Assembly (NCBI GenBank): GCA_947396885.1
Contig: OX377205.1
Location: forward strand, 99,120,428-99,184,427
From: Heligmosomoides polygyrus polygyrus
Taxonomy: Eukaryota > Nematoda > Chromadorea > Rhabditida > Heligmosomidae
DNA: 64,000 bases
Direction: 5' to 3'
Shown: in pieces, positions 32,791 through 56,831 of the stretch
Layout of the letters: the number at the start of each line of letters is the position of its first letter
Numbering within the stretch: the stretch's first letter is position 1
Position numbers and translations under genes: made by a program
Notes under the pieces: model-generated
Databases searched by the model: none
What the model saw: only the letters and a program-made list of their open reading frames with translations
What the model was told of the DNA's origin: nothing

Positions 32791-33654
32791 AATTGAAAGT
32801 TAAGAGGTAAAGCTGGTTGGTTGACCTACAGCTCAAAGCGTCGTCATAGATTTTCTGAAATATTGATCAATATCGATTTCCGATAACGCTCACGAGACTC
32901 CATTTTTTCGACAGCTGCCCGTGCGCAATGGTGGATTAGCTGGCGCAGACGAATCCGTCGGAGAGACGAGCATCGTATCTGAGTCCATTGCTTTCAATAT
33001 TCCGCAAAGAACCAGTAATACCCGATCATGAAGGACGACTGGTTTTTTCCGACCCCCAACAAATAGAGAAAAGATAAGATCTCCTTGGACACATCACTGT
33101 CTGTCTCCCTCGTCAAAACAGAAAGAATGTTAATCAGAACAAGTGTAGAAAAAGCATCAAAACTATCGATCTTCCAGAAGAACCACGATGATTAAATACA
33201 ATTGTAAAGGCAGGTAGACAGCAGCTCTGCGAGTGTGAGAATGTCGTTGAGTATTTTGCTTATCGCGGACATCGTTCATCGTCACCGAAAGCCTGTTCTA
33301 TTGTGATGTTCGATCGACCAGCGGAACCGCTGTTCTTCGACGCATAAAATCCCCAGCAATTCAACACCACGAGCGTCAGATAAACTCCCCAAGGTTTCTT
33401 GCGTAAACAAGGAAGGAGTACCAACATCTGACGTTTTTTAGCTACCAGCAGCTTTTGCCAGCAAGACTTCAATCTATCATGTTATGTTCATTGGTTTCCA
33501 GCCGTCAGGCTATGTAGTGATCGATTTGGGGCACCGCAGCGAAAATCGATATTGATCGATTAATTTTTCTGCCAGTTTATAGAGTCTTCTCAGTGGTCGA
33601 ACACGTTCAAATGATTGCCTCCTCAAGAGGTTGAATATTCAAAAATTAAAAACC
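32791..33654. other. No supported gene; weak exon candidate
   Basis: A minus-strand frame at 33260-33472 (ends NSGSAGRSNITIEQAFGDDE) is a candidate for the missing first transporter exon by position and composition, but its possible donors are not in the phase required by the 32459 acceptor. I do not include it in the gene. Confidence 0.2.
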
Positions 33655-33836
33655 GGATCTATCCTAGTCGGTAGGGGCAACCGTAAGATTTCGTATGTCA
33701 TTCCACGCCACACATCCACGCTCCCTGAATTTAAGTGAAAAGCTCATGGGACAGCAGTTGCAGCTCTCGTGAAAACTCAAGCAAGCGACTGAAGACGGAA
33801 ATCGCTACATGCCCCCCTCCGACTAGATGAAGATCC
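33655..33836. mobile_element. Foldback MITE, GGATCTATCCTAGTC family, copy 3
   Basis: A 182-bp element from GGATCTATCCTAGTCGG to CCGACTAGATGAAGATCC. Its interior matches 5500-5550 inverted. Confidence 0.65.
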
Positions 33837-34900
33837 AAAAAATCTCTTCAAAGGCAAAAAAAGGCTAAATCGGTAGATACTGGTTAACCGTTGCATTCTA
33901 TTCACTTGTCGAAAACTCTGACTATCGGCTTTCATATTCGCCTGGAGCTGATTTCAACTTTCAACTTTCGACTCCAGTCAAAAATTGATCATATCGATCG
34001 ATATCGATTGGCCGAGGCGATCAATAATGCTTGCTAGCTGTGGAGTCTGTGAAACAGCCAAAATATGCACGTGATTTATACATATAAATAAACATCAAAA
34101 GGCTACCCGTCAAAGATGGCAAAGACTGTGATATCGAAATACGAGACCCGTCGACCGGCCAGTAATTCTGTGGGGACGCACCAAAGCAAGTGTGACAAAC
34201 GCACGGACTACACTCTTGTAGCATTTCTACGATTTCACCATTGCACCCCACAGATTTTCACATTTCTTCATCTCAGCTTTTCCCCCTAACATTTGAGCGG
34301 CTGTCCTTCTGAAACTTACCTTTACACCTATTGTTGAGATGGCTTTTAGTTGCTGGTTAAATGAGAACAAATAGGAATACGATGGGATCAAACCTGCAAC
34401 AAAACTGAGCCGTCATGATCCGCTCGATATCGCATGTCAATTGACCTTGAAGCGATTGCGGAGGATTACGTTCACATAGATGGACTGTGCTCTAGCCTAT
34501 AGGCTCCACGTGTTCGATTTCAGGCGGAGCTCGAATTTTGAGCGTGAGCTCCGAGTCGGGCAAGTCTCAAGGTTCCAATAAATTCTACGGAAGTAGTTTT
34601 GCTATTCTCGTTGCACTACAACTCATTGCGGTTCCAGTTGGACAGCGATGGTCGCGCTCGGGCGTGTCGACAAATTATTCGTATTGATTTCTCCCTTTTT
34701 TGATTTTTTGTAGCCATTCGGAAGAAATTGGTACGCCCAGACGACCAGAGCACCGTTTATACTTGTGACGCCTAGCGACGAACGATGGTATCCATTGTAG
34801 CCATAGCTAGAAAACAGAATCAAAATTCGAGGAAACCGGCAAGAATTTTCTAGATGATACGCCCCGGCAATGAAATCTGCATCTGCACACAATTAGGTGG
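33837..34900. other. No gene seen
   Basis: It contains ATCGAT-rich stretches near 33990-34020 and one PIF-like half end (CCGTTTATACTTGTGACG) near 34751. No supported exon. Confidence 0.4.
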
Positions 34901-34902
34901 GA

Positions 34903-35419
34903 TTAATTAAGTAGATGTGCCTTATCGCGAGAGCACATCGCAGACCGTTCGGAGTGCTCAGCATCGACGAAAGAGCATGACGCGACGAGACGTTTCGCTC
35001 CGTTCAGAACACATCGCCAGACACCTTGAATGGAATCGTTTTGACGGCCAAGAAGGTTGATTGGAAAGCTACGAGGTTTTAGGAAATTCTCCAGATTTCT
35101 GTACTGTGAAGGTGTTTTAATAGGAGATGTACAGGGACTGTAAGAAGAGCTTATCACACCGATGAGTCACTCTTTCCGCAGCTTGATTGCACGGCATGGC
35201 CGACTGTCGAGAAGATGCCTGCGAGCCGCCGTCGGGAGCGGCTACCTCGAGCTGTGCTGGCAGCACCGTCACCCGTCACCTCCAGAACTTACCGCGATCC
35301 ATCGACGTGCCGACCCCGATTCCATCCTGTCGTCCGTCTACAGTAGTCACACTACCTGTGATCTGCCCATCGTCCGTCTATTAAAGATAAATCAATATCT
35401 TATTCTGTTCGTGTTCTGA
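34903..35419. other. Coding-like block, strand unclear
   Basis: On + a 62-codon frame from 35199 (MADCREDACEPPSGAATSSC ...) ends at 35384, just before ATTAAAGATAAATC, a possible poly(A) signal. On - two frames (34903-35157, and a GC-rich frame reading PAQLEVAAPDGGSQASSRQS) are also open. Composition is unlike the neighbouring repeats, but I cannot decide the strand and recognise no family. Confidence 0.2.
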
Positions 35420-35894
35420 GGCAGTGAAGCACTTTCCACGGCGCTACGTTTACTGTACAACTGGGATAGACTGTACAAATCGCCTCCTTAAATTCCTGCA
35501 TGACGTTTGTAAGTCATTGCTCTCAACTGCAGCACTAACGCTATGTTTGAATGGAAATCAATTATTTGAATGACCATGGTTCAGGGCTACTGGTCTATCC
35601 AGTAGTGTTATTGCGTACGATGTTCTCCACTCTACGCATGCTTCACCGCGGGACATTCAAATGTAGGCACGTCACGCTTCGCTGCAGGAGCCCAATGAGA
35701 TGCGGCAGTCGGGGATTAAACAGCCTTTGCAAAATCTTACCATTCATAGTTATGTCTGCAGATGTGCTCTGTCGAAGCCGGTCCATGAATAAAGTTTGGG
35801 GGCGTTCAGAGCAGCATTGCGGCGCGGCGCGACGTAATGATAGTCTCCCATATCGATCGAGCGACGCCCCGTCGCGAGGTGTTCATACCTGTCT

Positions 35895-36053
35895 GAGCCC
35901 GGATTCATCAACAATTAAACCCGTGGGTATGTGGGGTAGAAGGGGTAGAGGATTGATAAGAGTCAGGTAGAGATAAGGTGGGAGTCGGAGATGCAGGCTC
36001 CATTGTGAGTATCTCTACCCCTATACCCGCGGGCTTGTCGTCAGTGAGTAAGG
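35895..36053. mobile_element. MITE, CCGGATTCATCAA family, copy 2
   Basis: It shares with 51367-51534 the left end GGATTCATCAACAA, ACCCGTGGGTATG, GATAAGAGTCAGGTAGAGAT, GATGCAGGCT and the closing CCCGCGGG. The right end is diverged. Confidence 0.6.
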
Positions 36054-36289
36054 CCCCTACAGCGAACACCTTATCGCACGCAATTATCGCGCGATGATGA
36101 TATCGCTGTTCATTGCTGAGCGATTTCCTCATCGCTCAGTGATTAGCTACTACGCTATCGCTTTAAATGCATGGTGTTCATAGCACCAACACCCTCGCAG
36201 AAGTGCGCGACGCGATCATTGCGTCACACCGACAGTAGGCTTCGCGTCGCTACGCGAACGTTCTGAGCGCCCCTTTAGTTAGCTGTTTT

Positions 36290-36960
36290 TCGCACATTTC
36301 CATTCTTGACAGAGTGACACCCCTAGGTGATTGCTGACTAGGACAGTGATATCGATGTGCCTCGAAGGGGCCTCTTACACTCCCGCCGCTGTAGGGTTGC
36401 AGTTAAAGCCTCCGTACACGTTTGCGACAAAGGGGCGGCTCTATCCTTAACCATCGATCAGGGACGGAAGGCTTGAAGCCGACGGCGAGAAGTGTCCTGC
36501 TTCAGCCGCACACTTTTGAGGCAAGAAATCGGACAACCGCAGTGGCAGCGGCAATAATGGTTCGATCATCATTACCACCGCTGCTGATTTGCCGCCACAG
36601 CGTTCTGCCTGTTTGCGCTCTAGCTGACCGCGGTAGGGATGGGCTAGAGCAGACAGAACGCGGGAAAGCGCATAACAGCAGTAATTCCGGATTAGGAAGA
36701 GTTTAGTGCCTCTGCCGGTTGCCGCTAGCAAGACTAGAATGTGCATGAGCTGCACGCCATACGAGGAAACATACAGAAGGAAGCTCCATTTCACTTCAGC
36801 GGTGAGATTAGCTGAATGCAGTAACTCAAAATTACATGAAATGTGGTGTGTTGAGACGGCGGATAATAAATGCGATGTGGCGCAGACGGACTGAGCGAAA
36901 AATCGACGGCTCTGCTCATCGTTCCGCACGACGGCGCAAGTATAAACTCGGGTTATGCGG
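36290..36960. repeat. GC-rich composite repeat, copy 3
   Basis: Matches 17221-17700 over about 320 bases (CAGCCGCACACTT, ACAGCGTTCTGCC, GTGCCTCTGCCGGTTGCCGC) and 1100-1290 at its right end (GCGAAAAATCGA, then AGTATAAAC). Confidence 0.6.
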
Positions 36961-37967
36961 GCCTAGGGCCCTTGTAAACTAGCACAGGTCCATTTAGGCG
37001 AGTAGTAGGTACGCACTTCCACGAGTTATATCGTTCAAGTTCCTCGGACAGTTACGTATGAAGAGAGTCTACTGTTTGAAGACACCAAGATAATCGTTGA
37101 CTGTGAAGAAAACTTAAATGTCGTATTGAATGCATATAGATTTTGGTTCAATCCCAATGAGGGGGAGGCACGTGGCGATACGTACAGGGATGTCTGCGGG
37201 CTCCACGTATCGACCAGGGGTGGGCGGAATTTCTGTTTTCTGTTTTCTGTTTTCTGATTTTCTGGCCATTTTGGGCAAATTTTTTCTGTTTTCTGTTTTC
37301 TGGGAAAATGGCCTAAGTTGGCCAGAAAACAGAAAATAGAGTTGCGAAAAAAATTATATAATAGCAATCCAAAAAAGAGAATCCAAAAAGTATCACAGAA
37401 TCATGAGTTTCATCTAAAATTATGTTTCTAGAGTATTTTAAATTGCAAGCATGTAAGTTTCTGGATCTGCCCTTGTAGAAATTGCACTGTGCACTGAAAA
37501 CTATGCCACTTTGTTTGTTTGATTGTATAAGTGTTGCTGACATGGAGTCCCTTCACAGGAGATTTCTCCACTTTCACAATTTCGCTTTGTAGTCTCTTAA
37601 ATTTCTGCAGTAGTTTAGACTATCTACGATTACTTAGAACTTTATGCAAAGGCTAGAAAACTAGTGTTCTGAGGAGCATTTCATTATAATATATGTTAAC
37701 TAACTATGTGCCGTAGGGTAATTGTGGGTAGGATTATTCTCCACCTCCGGTTATTGAAAATTTTTGGCTGGTCTTTCCCAACTATCGTAAAGCAAAGCCT
37801 TTGACGGAGCTACTTTTCTAACTCTTGTTCAGCTTTTGGTTTCCAACATTAGTGAGAGGCTGAAAAGTTTTAGTTACCTTTGACTTCACTGGTGTAGTGA
37901 TAGAATAGTGATACATAAAATTTTTAATTTATCACATCTATCATCTGTCGTCCCGGTGATCATCGAG

Positions 37968-39211
37968 CTATTCGAACGGGCACCAGCAACGTCTCCATTT
38001 GTCCTTGTCGGTTGACAGAGTGCTCCAATGGATCCTCCTCGCCGGACGGACACGAAGAGCGTCATATCGTTCGTTCAGGGCTTCCATGAAGAAGTCCGAC
38101 CAGTGCGTTGGTGGGCATCCTGGTATTCTCTTGACATCTCGCGGAATCCAGTCAGTGACGGCTCTCGTCCAGCGGGTGTCTGCGAATCGCATTACGTGGC
38201 CGGACCACCTACTTTTCGACGACTTCGCCCATGCGACAGGGTCCCTGATCTTCGAACGTCGGCGAAGTCGTGTTACTCCAAGCATCGCGATCTCCATTCC
38301 ATGCTGCGTGTCGCTGATCACGTGTTCGTCCCGCTTCCGTATAGCGCAGGTCTGAGGCGTATGTTAGGGCAGGAAGAGCAGTGGAATCGAATAAGCTAGC
38401 ATGGAGTCGGACGTTCTTCGTCTTCTTCACGATTTCACGCTCTTTAAAAGCTCCCCAAACCACTCGTTTCCTCATACCCAGCTCCGGTGCTAGGCCGTTG
38501 CTCATGTTGACTTCGCGAATCAGATACACGTAGCTGGAGCACTCGGAGATGTTCGTTCCGTTGAGCGAGAATGGGGCATCATAAACTCGTCCGTTTCTCA
38601 TGAACGTCGTCTTCGAAAGATTCCGCTGCAGTCCAGAGTTCCCACATACACGATCGAAGTCGGCTAGCGTTCGCTCGGCCTGGCCATGCTCGGTGTTATG
38701 AGCACGATGTCATCAGCAAACCTAAGATGGTCAGTTGCCGGACGTTGACCTTAACTCCATGTCTTCCCATTCTAGTTCGCGCATGGCGTTTTCGAGGGTG
38801 GTGCTGAAGAGCTTTGAGAATACGGTCTCTCCCTGCTGAACCCCTCTCTTTACGTCGATGATGTCGTCGTTGTGGAGTGGTGAGATCTTGGTCGTTAATC
38901 CACTTTGACTCTGATGTACTGAGTAGGAACATCCTGAGCGAGCAGAGCTTCGATGACTGCCTCCGTTTCGACGGAGTCGAATGCCTTCTTCAGGTCGATA
39001 AACTTAGGGCGGTATTCCACTCCCACGCAACTTCCATGAACTTCGTAATGGTGTGTATTTGGTCGATCGTGTTGGATCCTCTCCGAAATCCTGCTTGTTC
39101 GCATGGCCGTCCTTCGTCCAGCGTTCTGCTAACCCTATTCAGGACTCGAGTGAACAGCTTGTAGACTACGGATAGCAGGCAAATCGGGCGATAATTGCCA
39201 ATGTCGGGCAT
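37968..39211 (-). pseudogene. RTE-type LINE reverse transcriptase fragment (left copy)
   Basis: The C-terminal half of a non-LTR retrotransposon polymerase in broken frames. Motifs in order: NYRPICLLSVVYKLFTRVLN, QAGFRRG, FIDLKKAFDSVE, GVQQGETVFSKLFSTTLE, then the RTE-like tail (LPALTYASDLRYTE, SKIRDPVAWAKSSKSRWSGH, then VMRF, and PRDVKRIPGCPPTHWSDFF). The catalytic FADD segment is shifted out of frame here but is intact in the right copy. Stops and frameshifts make it inactive. Confidence 0.85.
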
Positions 39212-39239
39212 GTCTCCCTCCCATGCAAATTGAGATGTA

Positions 39240-40134
39240 TTAGGGGGGGGGGCAAAAGTAATGAGACAAATTCAACAAGTTTCTTCATCTCCTTATAACT
39301 CAACTACAACTCAACGATGCTGAGGAATGTATTTGCCATTAAGGGCTGTGACCTTGCTGCCATCACTCAGTCAACTTCCTGATCCCATCCTTAAAGAACT
39401 GCTTGGGAATGGTGCTGCTCGATATGGTTGTCAAGGACTCCTTGGGTTTTTGTGTCCCTTCCGACTAGGAAGTCCTGTAGGCTCAAGTAGTAGTGGTAGT
39501 TACATGGAGAGATGTCCAGCGAATACGGCGGGTGAGGCATGTGAACGTAGCCCGGTTGAGCATGCTTACCCGTGGTCACTTTTGCCCGATGGAGTACGGC
39601 GTTGTCGAAGAGGAGGACCTTCTTGAAGCGCTGCGAATGAATAAGAGCGAATCGTCGGTCCATCTCTTCCATTTCGTTCATCATGGCCTCGGAGTTCATC
39701 GTAGTGCTCTTGGGAAACAGCTTCCGGTAAACCGATCCATGGGCGGAGACCCAAAAGCTCCAAAGGTGCTTCTCGCCGTGAACATCTCGCCGAACGAAGG
39801 TTGGTAACAGGTTACCAAGCCTCATCCAGACTCGCTGCTTGGCAGGGTTAATGTAGAAGACGTACTTCTTATCTTGCGTGAATATTGAGCCCAGACTGTT
39901 CGGGGTAGGGAATTGGGCGAGATTTGCGCGATACAGGTCGACTCGTCAGACCGGGGTTTCGGCATGAGACAGACTGGGGTTTTGGCATGCTTCTGGAAAG
40001 GGCGGAAGTGGTAACTTCTCAGGTGGCCTTTAGTAAGTAGCATACAAACATACAAGTACGATAAGCACGAAACCAGACTCCAGCCACGAGATATATGGAC
40101 ACGGCATGGGGTGTCATTACTTTTGGCCCCCTAA
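39240..40134 (-). mobile_element. Mariner remnant inserted in the left hAT/RTE copy
   Basis: TTAGGGGGGGGGGCAAAAG and the inverse are flanked by TA on both sides (39238-39239 and 40135-40136). The minus strand encodes a decayed C-terminal transposase (LLFDNAVLHRAKV ... PHPPYSLDISPCNYHYY). The right hAT/RTE copy has the matching empty site with a single TA at about 47731. Confidence 0.85.
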
Positions 40135-40744
40135 TAATATGATATGAATGTATGATGAGTAATAATAATATGATGGAAAGGGTATATGTTTGATCCTTAT
40201 TAGATAATGTCTACGTATTTAAAGAAACACTTTCACCCAAAAGTTTCTGCGCTGACAGCTTCTTCAGTCGCACTCTCGTGCTGTGAAATATCAAGCCAGT
40301 ACCCAAAACATCTTTGGCCCATGTTTGGTGCTCTATAAGGCCAGTCTCTTACAAGTAGGACCCCTAATCTAGCGAATCGTCTGTTTTGAGATTACACTTA
40401 CATTTGGACTGTGAGCCTTAAACTGCTATATTTTAATATGAATGCAATAGGAAAAATTCATCATTTATAAGCCACTCCTATAAACGCTTGCAAGTTATAA
40501 CGCTGGTCCACGACCAATTTCTAGTCGTGCAAAAAGCACTTGCTACTGGACAAATAAATCTTCGGATTGAATAATTAGGTAGTATGATAATTGCGAAATT
40601 TTCTGTTTTCTGTTTTCTGATTTTTCTGTTTTCTGGCGTTTTTGGCCTTTCTGTTTTCTGATTTCTGTTTTCTGACGAAAGCGATTTTCTGTTTTCTGTT
40701 TTCTGGGAAAATTTTCAAAATTTCCGCCCATCCCTGGTATCGAC

Positions 40745-41070
40745 CCACGGCCACTGTACGGCTATCCCTGTACGTATCGCCGGTGAAACTGTCGACGCGC
40801 CTTTTTTCGTATTCTCGTCCGACGTTTTTTCGTCTAAATTTCCTCTTTATTTCAGGAAGACGACTGCAATAGCCACAGTAGGGGTTAAGGTAGGCATGTT
40901 ATGTTGCAATTATTCATCTCTATGTAGTGTTTAGACGTGAGTATGGAGTCGCCCCCCACTGGGAATGAACCTAGATTCCTTCGGATGAATTAAATTCATA
41001 GGCAATACTTTTACAATGACTCTTTATGACTACGACAGAATGCAAATGGACGACGCCGCAAAGATTGTTG
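40745..41070. other. 5' flank of the kinase gene; nothing else seen
   Basis: No supported exon between the left hAT/RTE copy and the MITE at 41071. Confidence 0.4.
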
Positions 41071-41289
41071 GGCGCAACTAGTGGACGGGGGAGGGCAGTC
41101 CATTAGTACTCGTAAAAGTTACGGGTTTTTACCCGTTTGACCTAGACCCCTCTCGGTGCAACTTGCATTACACCTACGTACGCGTACAATGAGGAAATTC
41201 CACATCACCAAACCCGACAGCTATGGTCAAGGCGGTCGAAGCCAAGGACTGCCTCCCTCCCCCCCCCCCTCCCGTCCACATGTTGCGCC
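41071..41289. mobile_element. 219-bp MITE, GGCGCAACTAGTGG family
   Basis: GGCGCAACTAGTGGACGGGG, continuing GAGGGCAGTCC, is inverted at the right end (GGACTGCCTCCC ... TGTTGCGCC). Pieces of two more copies lie around and inside the hAT MITE at 42801-43477. Confidence 0.7.
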
Positions 41290-41431
41290 GATTGTTGTTC
41301 TATGAATGAAGCGGTCGTGCTGTGCTTTATCCCTTCGTGATATGTTATCAGACCTATAAAAGGAATGAATACGGTAGAGTACCTCATTTCTACTTGGAAG
41401 CTTGTATACTTGGAAGGACGTTGGAGCGTTC

Positions 41432-54675
<13,244 letters not shown>

Positions 54676-55566
54676 GTGGGATTTCATCGGTTGTCGTCAT
54701 CAGCTGTAGATTTCCGGTGAAAACCGTTGTAACGGTTATCCGCCGGAGCGTAGGGTAAATGACGCGGTGAAGTACCGGTAACGCTCTGCCGCTAATGTTT
54801 TATCCAGCGGCAACGAGTTGCACACGCTGTGAGGTTAGTCGGACGCATGCGCGGCATTCTTCACCGCGTCCTTCGCGAATCACAAGCGCCGGTGAGTTTC
54901 TGGCAAGGAGCCGGTTAGGTAAATCTGTGGTAGAGATTTAACGAATCTTCGTTAATGAATCTAGGTCCAGATGCCTTCCAGTTAAACCTGATTTGATTCA
55001 TTCCACACGTCACAAACTGGTCACCTTTTCCTGCTTCCTTCCTTGAACAGGTCCCCTCAGAGGTTTCTCAATTGCTCCACGTCGACAATGGCAATGGAAC
55101 AAGCGTAACGCTCCAAGCTGATGAACTTCATCTTCCTAACGTTCGCCCCAAGACGTTTTCCTCTTGAGCTTTACTTGCAAGCCTTTCTCCAAAGGCCCAA
55201 ATTCCTTCAATGCTCCCAACAAGAATAAGCAGTAAAGAATCTGCGCATTTCAGAGAAGATTCCGTCCGAGCTCGCATACTTCGCAAGAAGTCGAAACGGG
55301 AGAGGAAGTAGTGAAAGCACAGTGACAATCAGTTGATATCTTCATCGTTCATCAATAATGCTAACAATCCTCGCAATCATGTTATACATAAGACATAACG
55401 CATGAATCCGCCTTGGTGTGAAATCATAAAGATAAATAAATATAATCAGCTTTGATGTTAAATTTGCCAGAACCGGTTGTAGTAGGAAATAAGAGGAAGC
55501 CGAATGTGTTTAGAGGTCAAGTAACTATGAACGAGCACCGACCTAGTTTGCTTCACCAGGAAGGTT
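54676..55566. other. 3' flank of the kinase; weak coding-like traces
   Basis: Minus-strand frames near 55070-55328 (ILVGSIEGIWAFGERLASKA; MKFISLERYACSIAIVDVEQ in another frame) look slightly protein-like but are in different frames and have no recognised family. Confidence 0.25.
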
Positions 55567-56831
55567 TTAGGTTGGAGCATAAGTTCTCGGTCATTTGGGG
55601 CATGAAATATTTATTATCACAACATACGAACAACAATATCAAATCATTTGAAGTGGCCACCCGTTACATCAATTGTCTTTCGCTAACGTGCTGGTAAGTC
55701 ATGGATGCCTTTTCTCCAAAACATGGCCGGTTGTGATTCGAGAATTGTGAGCAGTGCCTTCTAGACATCCTCTCGGTTCCTGAATTGTTGGCCGTCCAAA
55801 TAGCGTTGAAGGCTTGAAAACAAGTGATAATCAGAAGGAGCGAGATCTGGTGAGTAAGGTGGATGTGGAAGAACGGTCCATCCGTAGTCCGCCAACTCAG
55901 CCGCCATCGCTCTAGCAATATGCGGTCTAGCGTTGTCGTGTTGAAAATACTCCTTCACTTGCTCTCCTCGTGTGGTTTGAAGGTGGGCCCTCAACTTCCT
56001 CGGTTGACGTAAACCTCTGCCGTCACTGTTATCCCTTCGTCCAGCAGCTCCCAGTATTCTACGTCAAGAACGCTCCACCAAATGCATAGCATCACCTTTT
56101 TCACGTGAAGGTCGGGTTTCGGAACGTCCTCTGCCTCTCCAGTTGCGTCAACCCACTGTGCACGCCGGTGATAATTAGAGTAGAGTATCCACTTCTCATC
56201 CCCGGTGACAAGTTTGTCCAGCCATCCGTGGGTACTTCTGAGGGTAAGGAGAGACAGAGCGACATCGGCTCTGCGATCGATGTCATGTTGTGTCAAGTCG
56301 TGAGGTACTCAGCGACCCAATTTTTCCACCTTGCCAATCGACTTCAATCCTCGAACGACTGTTGCGTGACTAACACCAAGAGTGCTTGATAGTTCGCGAG
56401 TGGTTTGGTATGGGTCCGCTTCCACTATACTTCGGAGGCCATCCAAATTCAGTGTCATCGGGCGTCCTTCTCGTTCATTATCTTCAACGGAGAATTCACC
56501 AACTGCAAACTTCGAGAACCACTGGTACAGAGTACTTCGGGCAGGAGCACTCTCGTTGTAAACATCCTTAAGACGACGATACGATTCGTTGGCATTGAGG
56601 CCAGATTGATGCAGGAATAACATGACGTGCTGAATGCGTCTCAGTTGGGATGAATTGCTTAGGCATAATAGCTGACGTTAACAACGCAGAGGTAAATGTT
56701 AGGAACAGTTTTGTAGCCCTTTCCTTTCTCTATCGGTCGATCATTTACACGTTGATACATGCGAGAAATTTGGCGGGAAAATGCGCTTTCAATTCAGGAG
56801 GGATCAAATGTTCGAGAACTTATGCATCAAA
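55567..56831 (-). mobile_element. Mariner relic, second family, copy 3
   Basis: Ends TTAGGTTGGAGCATAAG (55567) and CGAGAACTTATGCATCAA (~56831). Transposase in pieces: 56309-56623 (LNANESYRRLKDVYNESAPA to LKSIGKVEKLGR), 55991-56296 (GDEKWILYSNYHRRAQWVD), 55664-55994 (FQHDNARPHIARAMAAELA ... SPDLAPSDYHLF). The frame again breaks between the second and third catalytic blocks. Confidence 0.87.

Larger units (their letters stand above)
37215..40736 (+). mobile_element. hAT-like composite element carrying an RTE LINE, left copy
   Basis: Ends are CAGGGGTGGGCGGAA and the inverse TTCCGCCCATCCCTG, classical of hAT elements. Both sides are flanked by the perfect 8-bp duplication GTATCGAC (37207-37214 and 40737-40744). 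Subterminal regions are packed with TTTTCTG repeats. The interior holds a minus-strand RTE fragment and a mariner remnant at 39240-40134. No hAT transposase is seen, so it must be moved in trans. Without the mariner (895 bp plus TA) it is about 2.62 kb, the size of the inverted copy at 47126-49740. Confidence 0.85.

Noticed and set aside
33260..33472. First exon of the transporter
   Set aside because: Position and composition fit, but no donor is in the phase required by the acceptor at 32459.
37230..37340. CRISPR-like or microsatellite array of TTTTCTG units
   Set aside because: No spacer structure; the repeats are subterminal sequence of the hAT-like element and occur in both copies.
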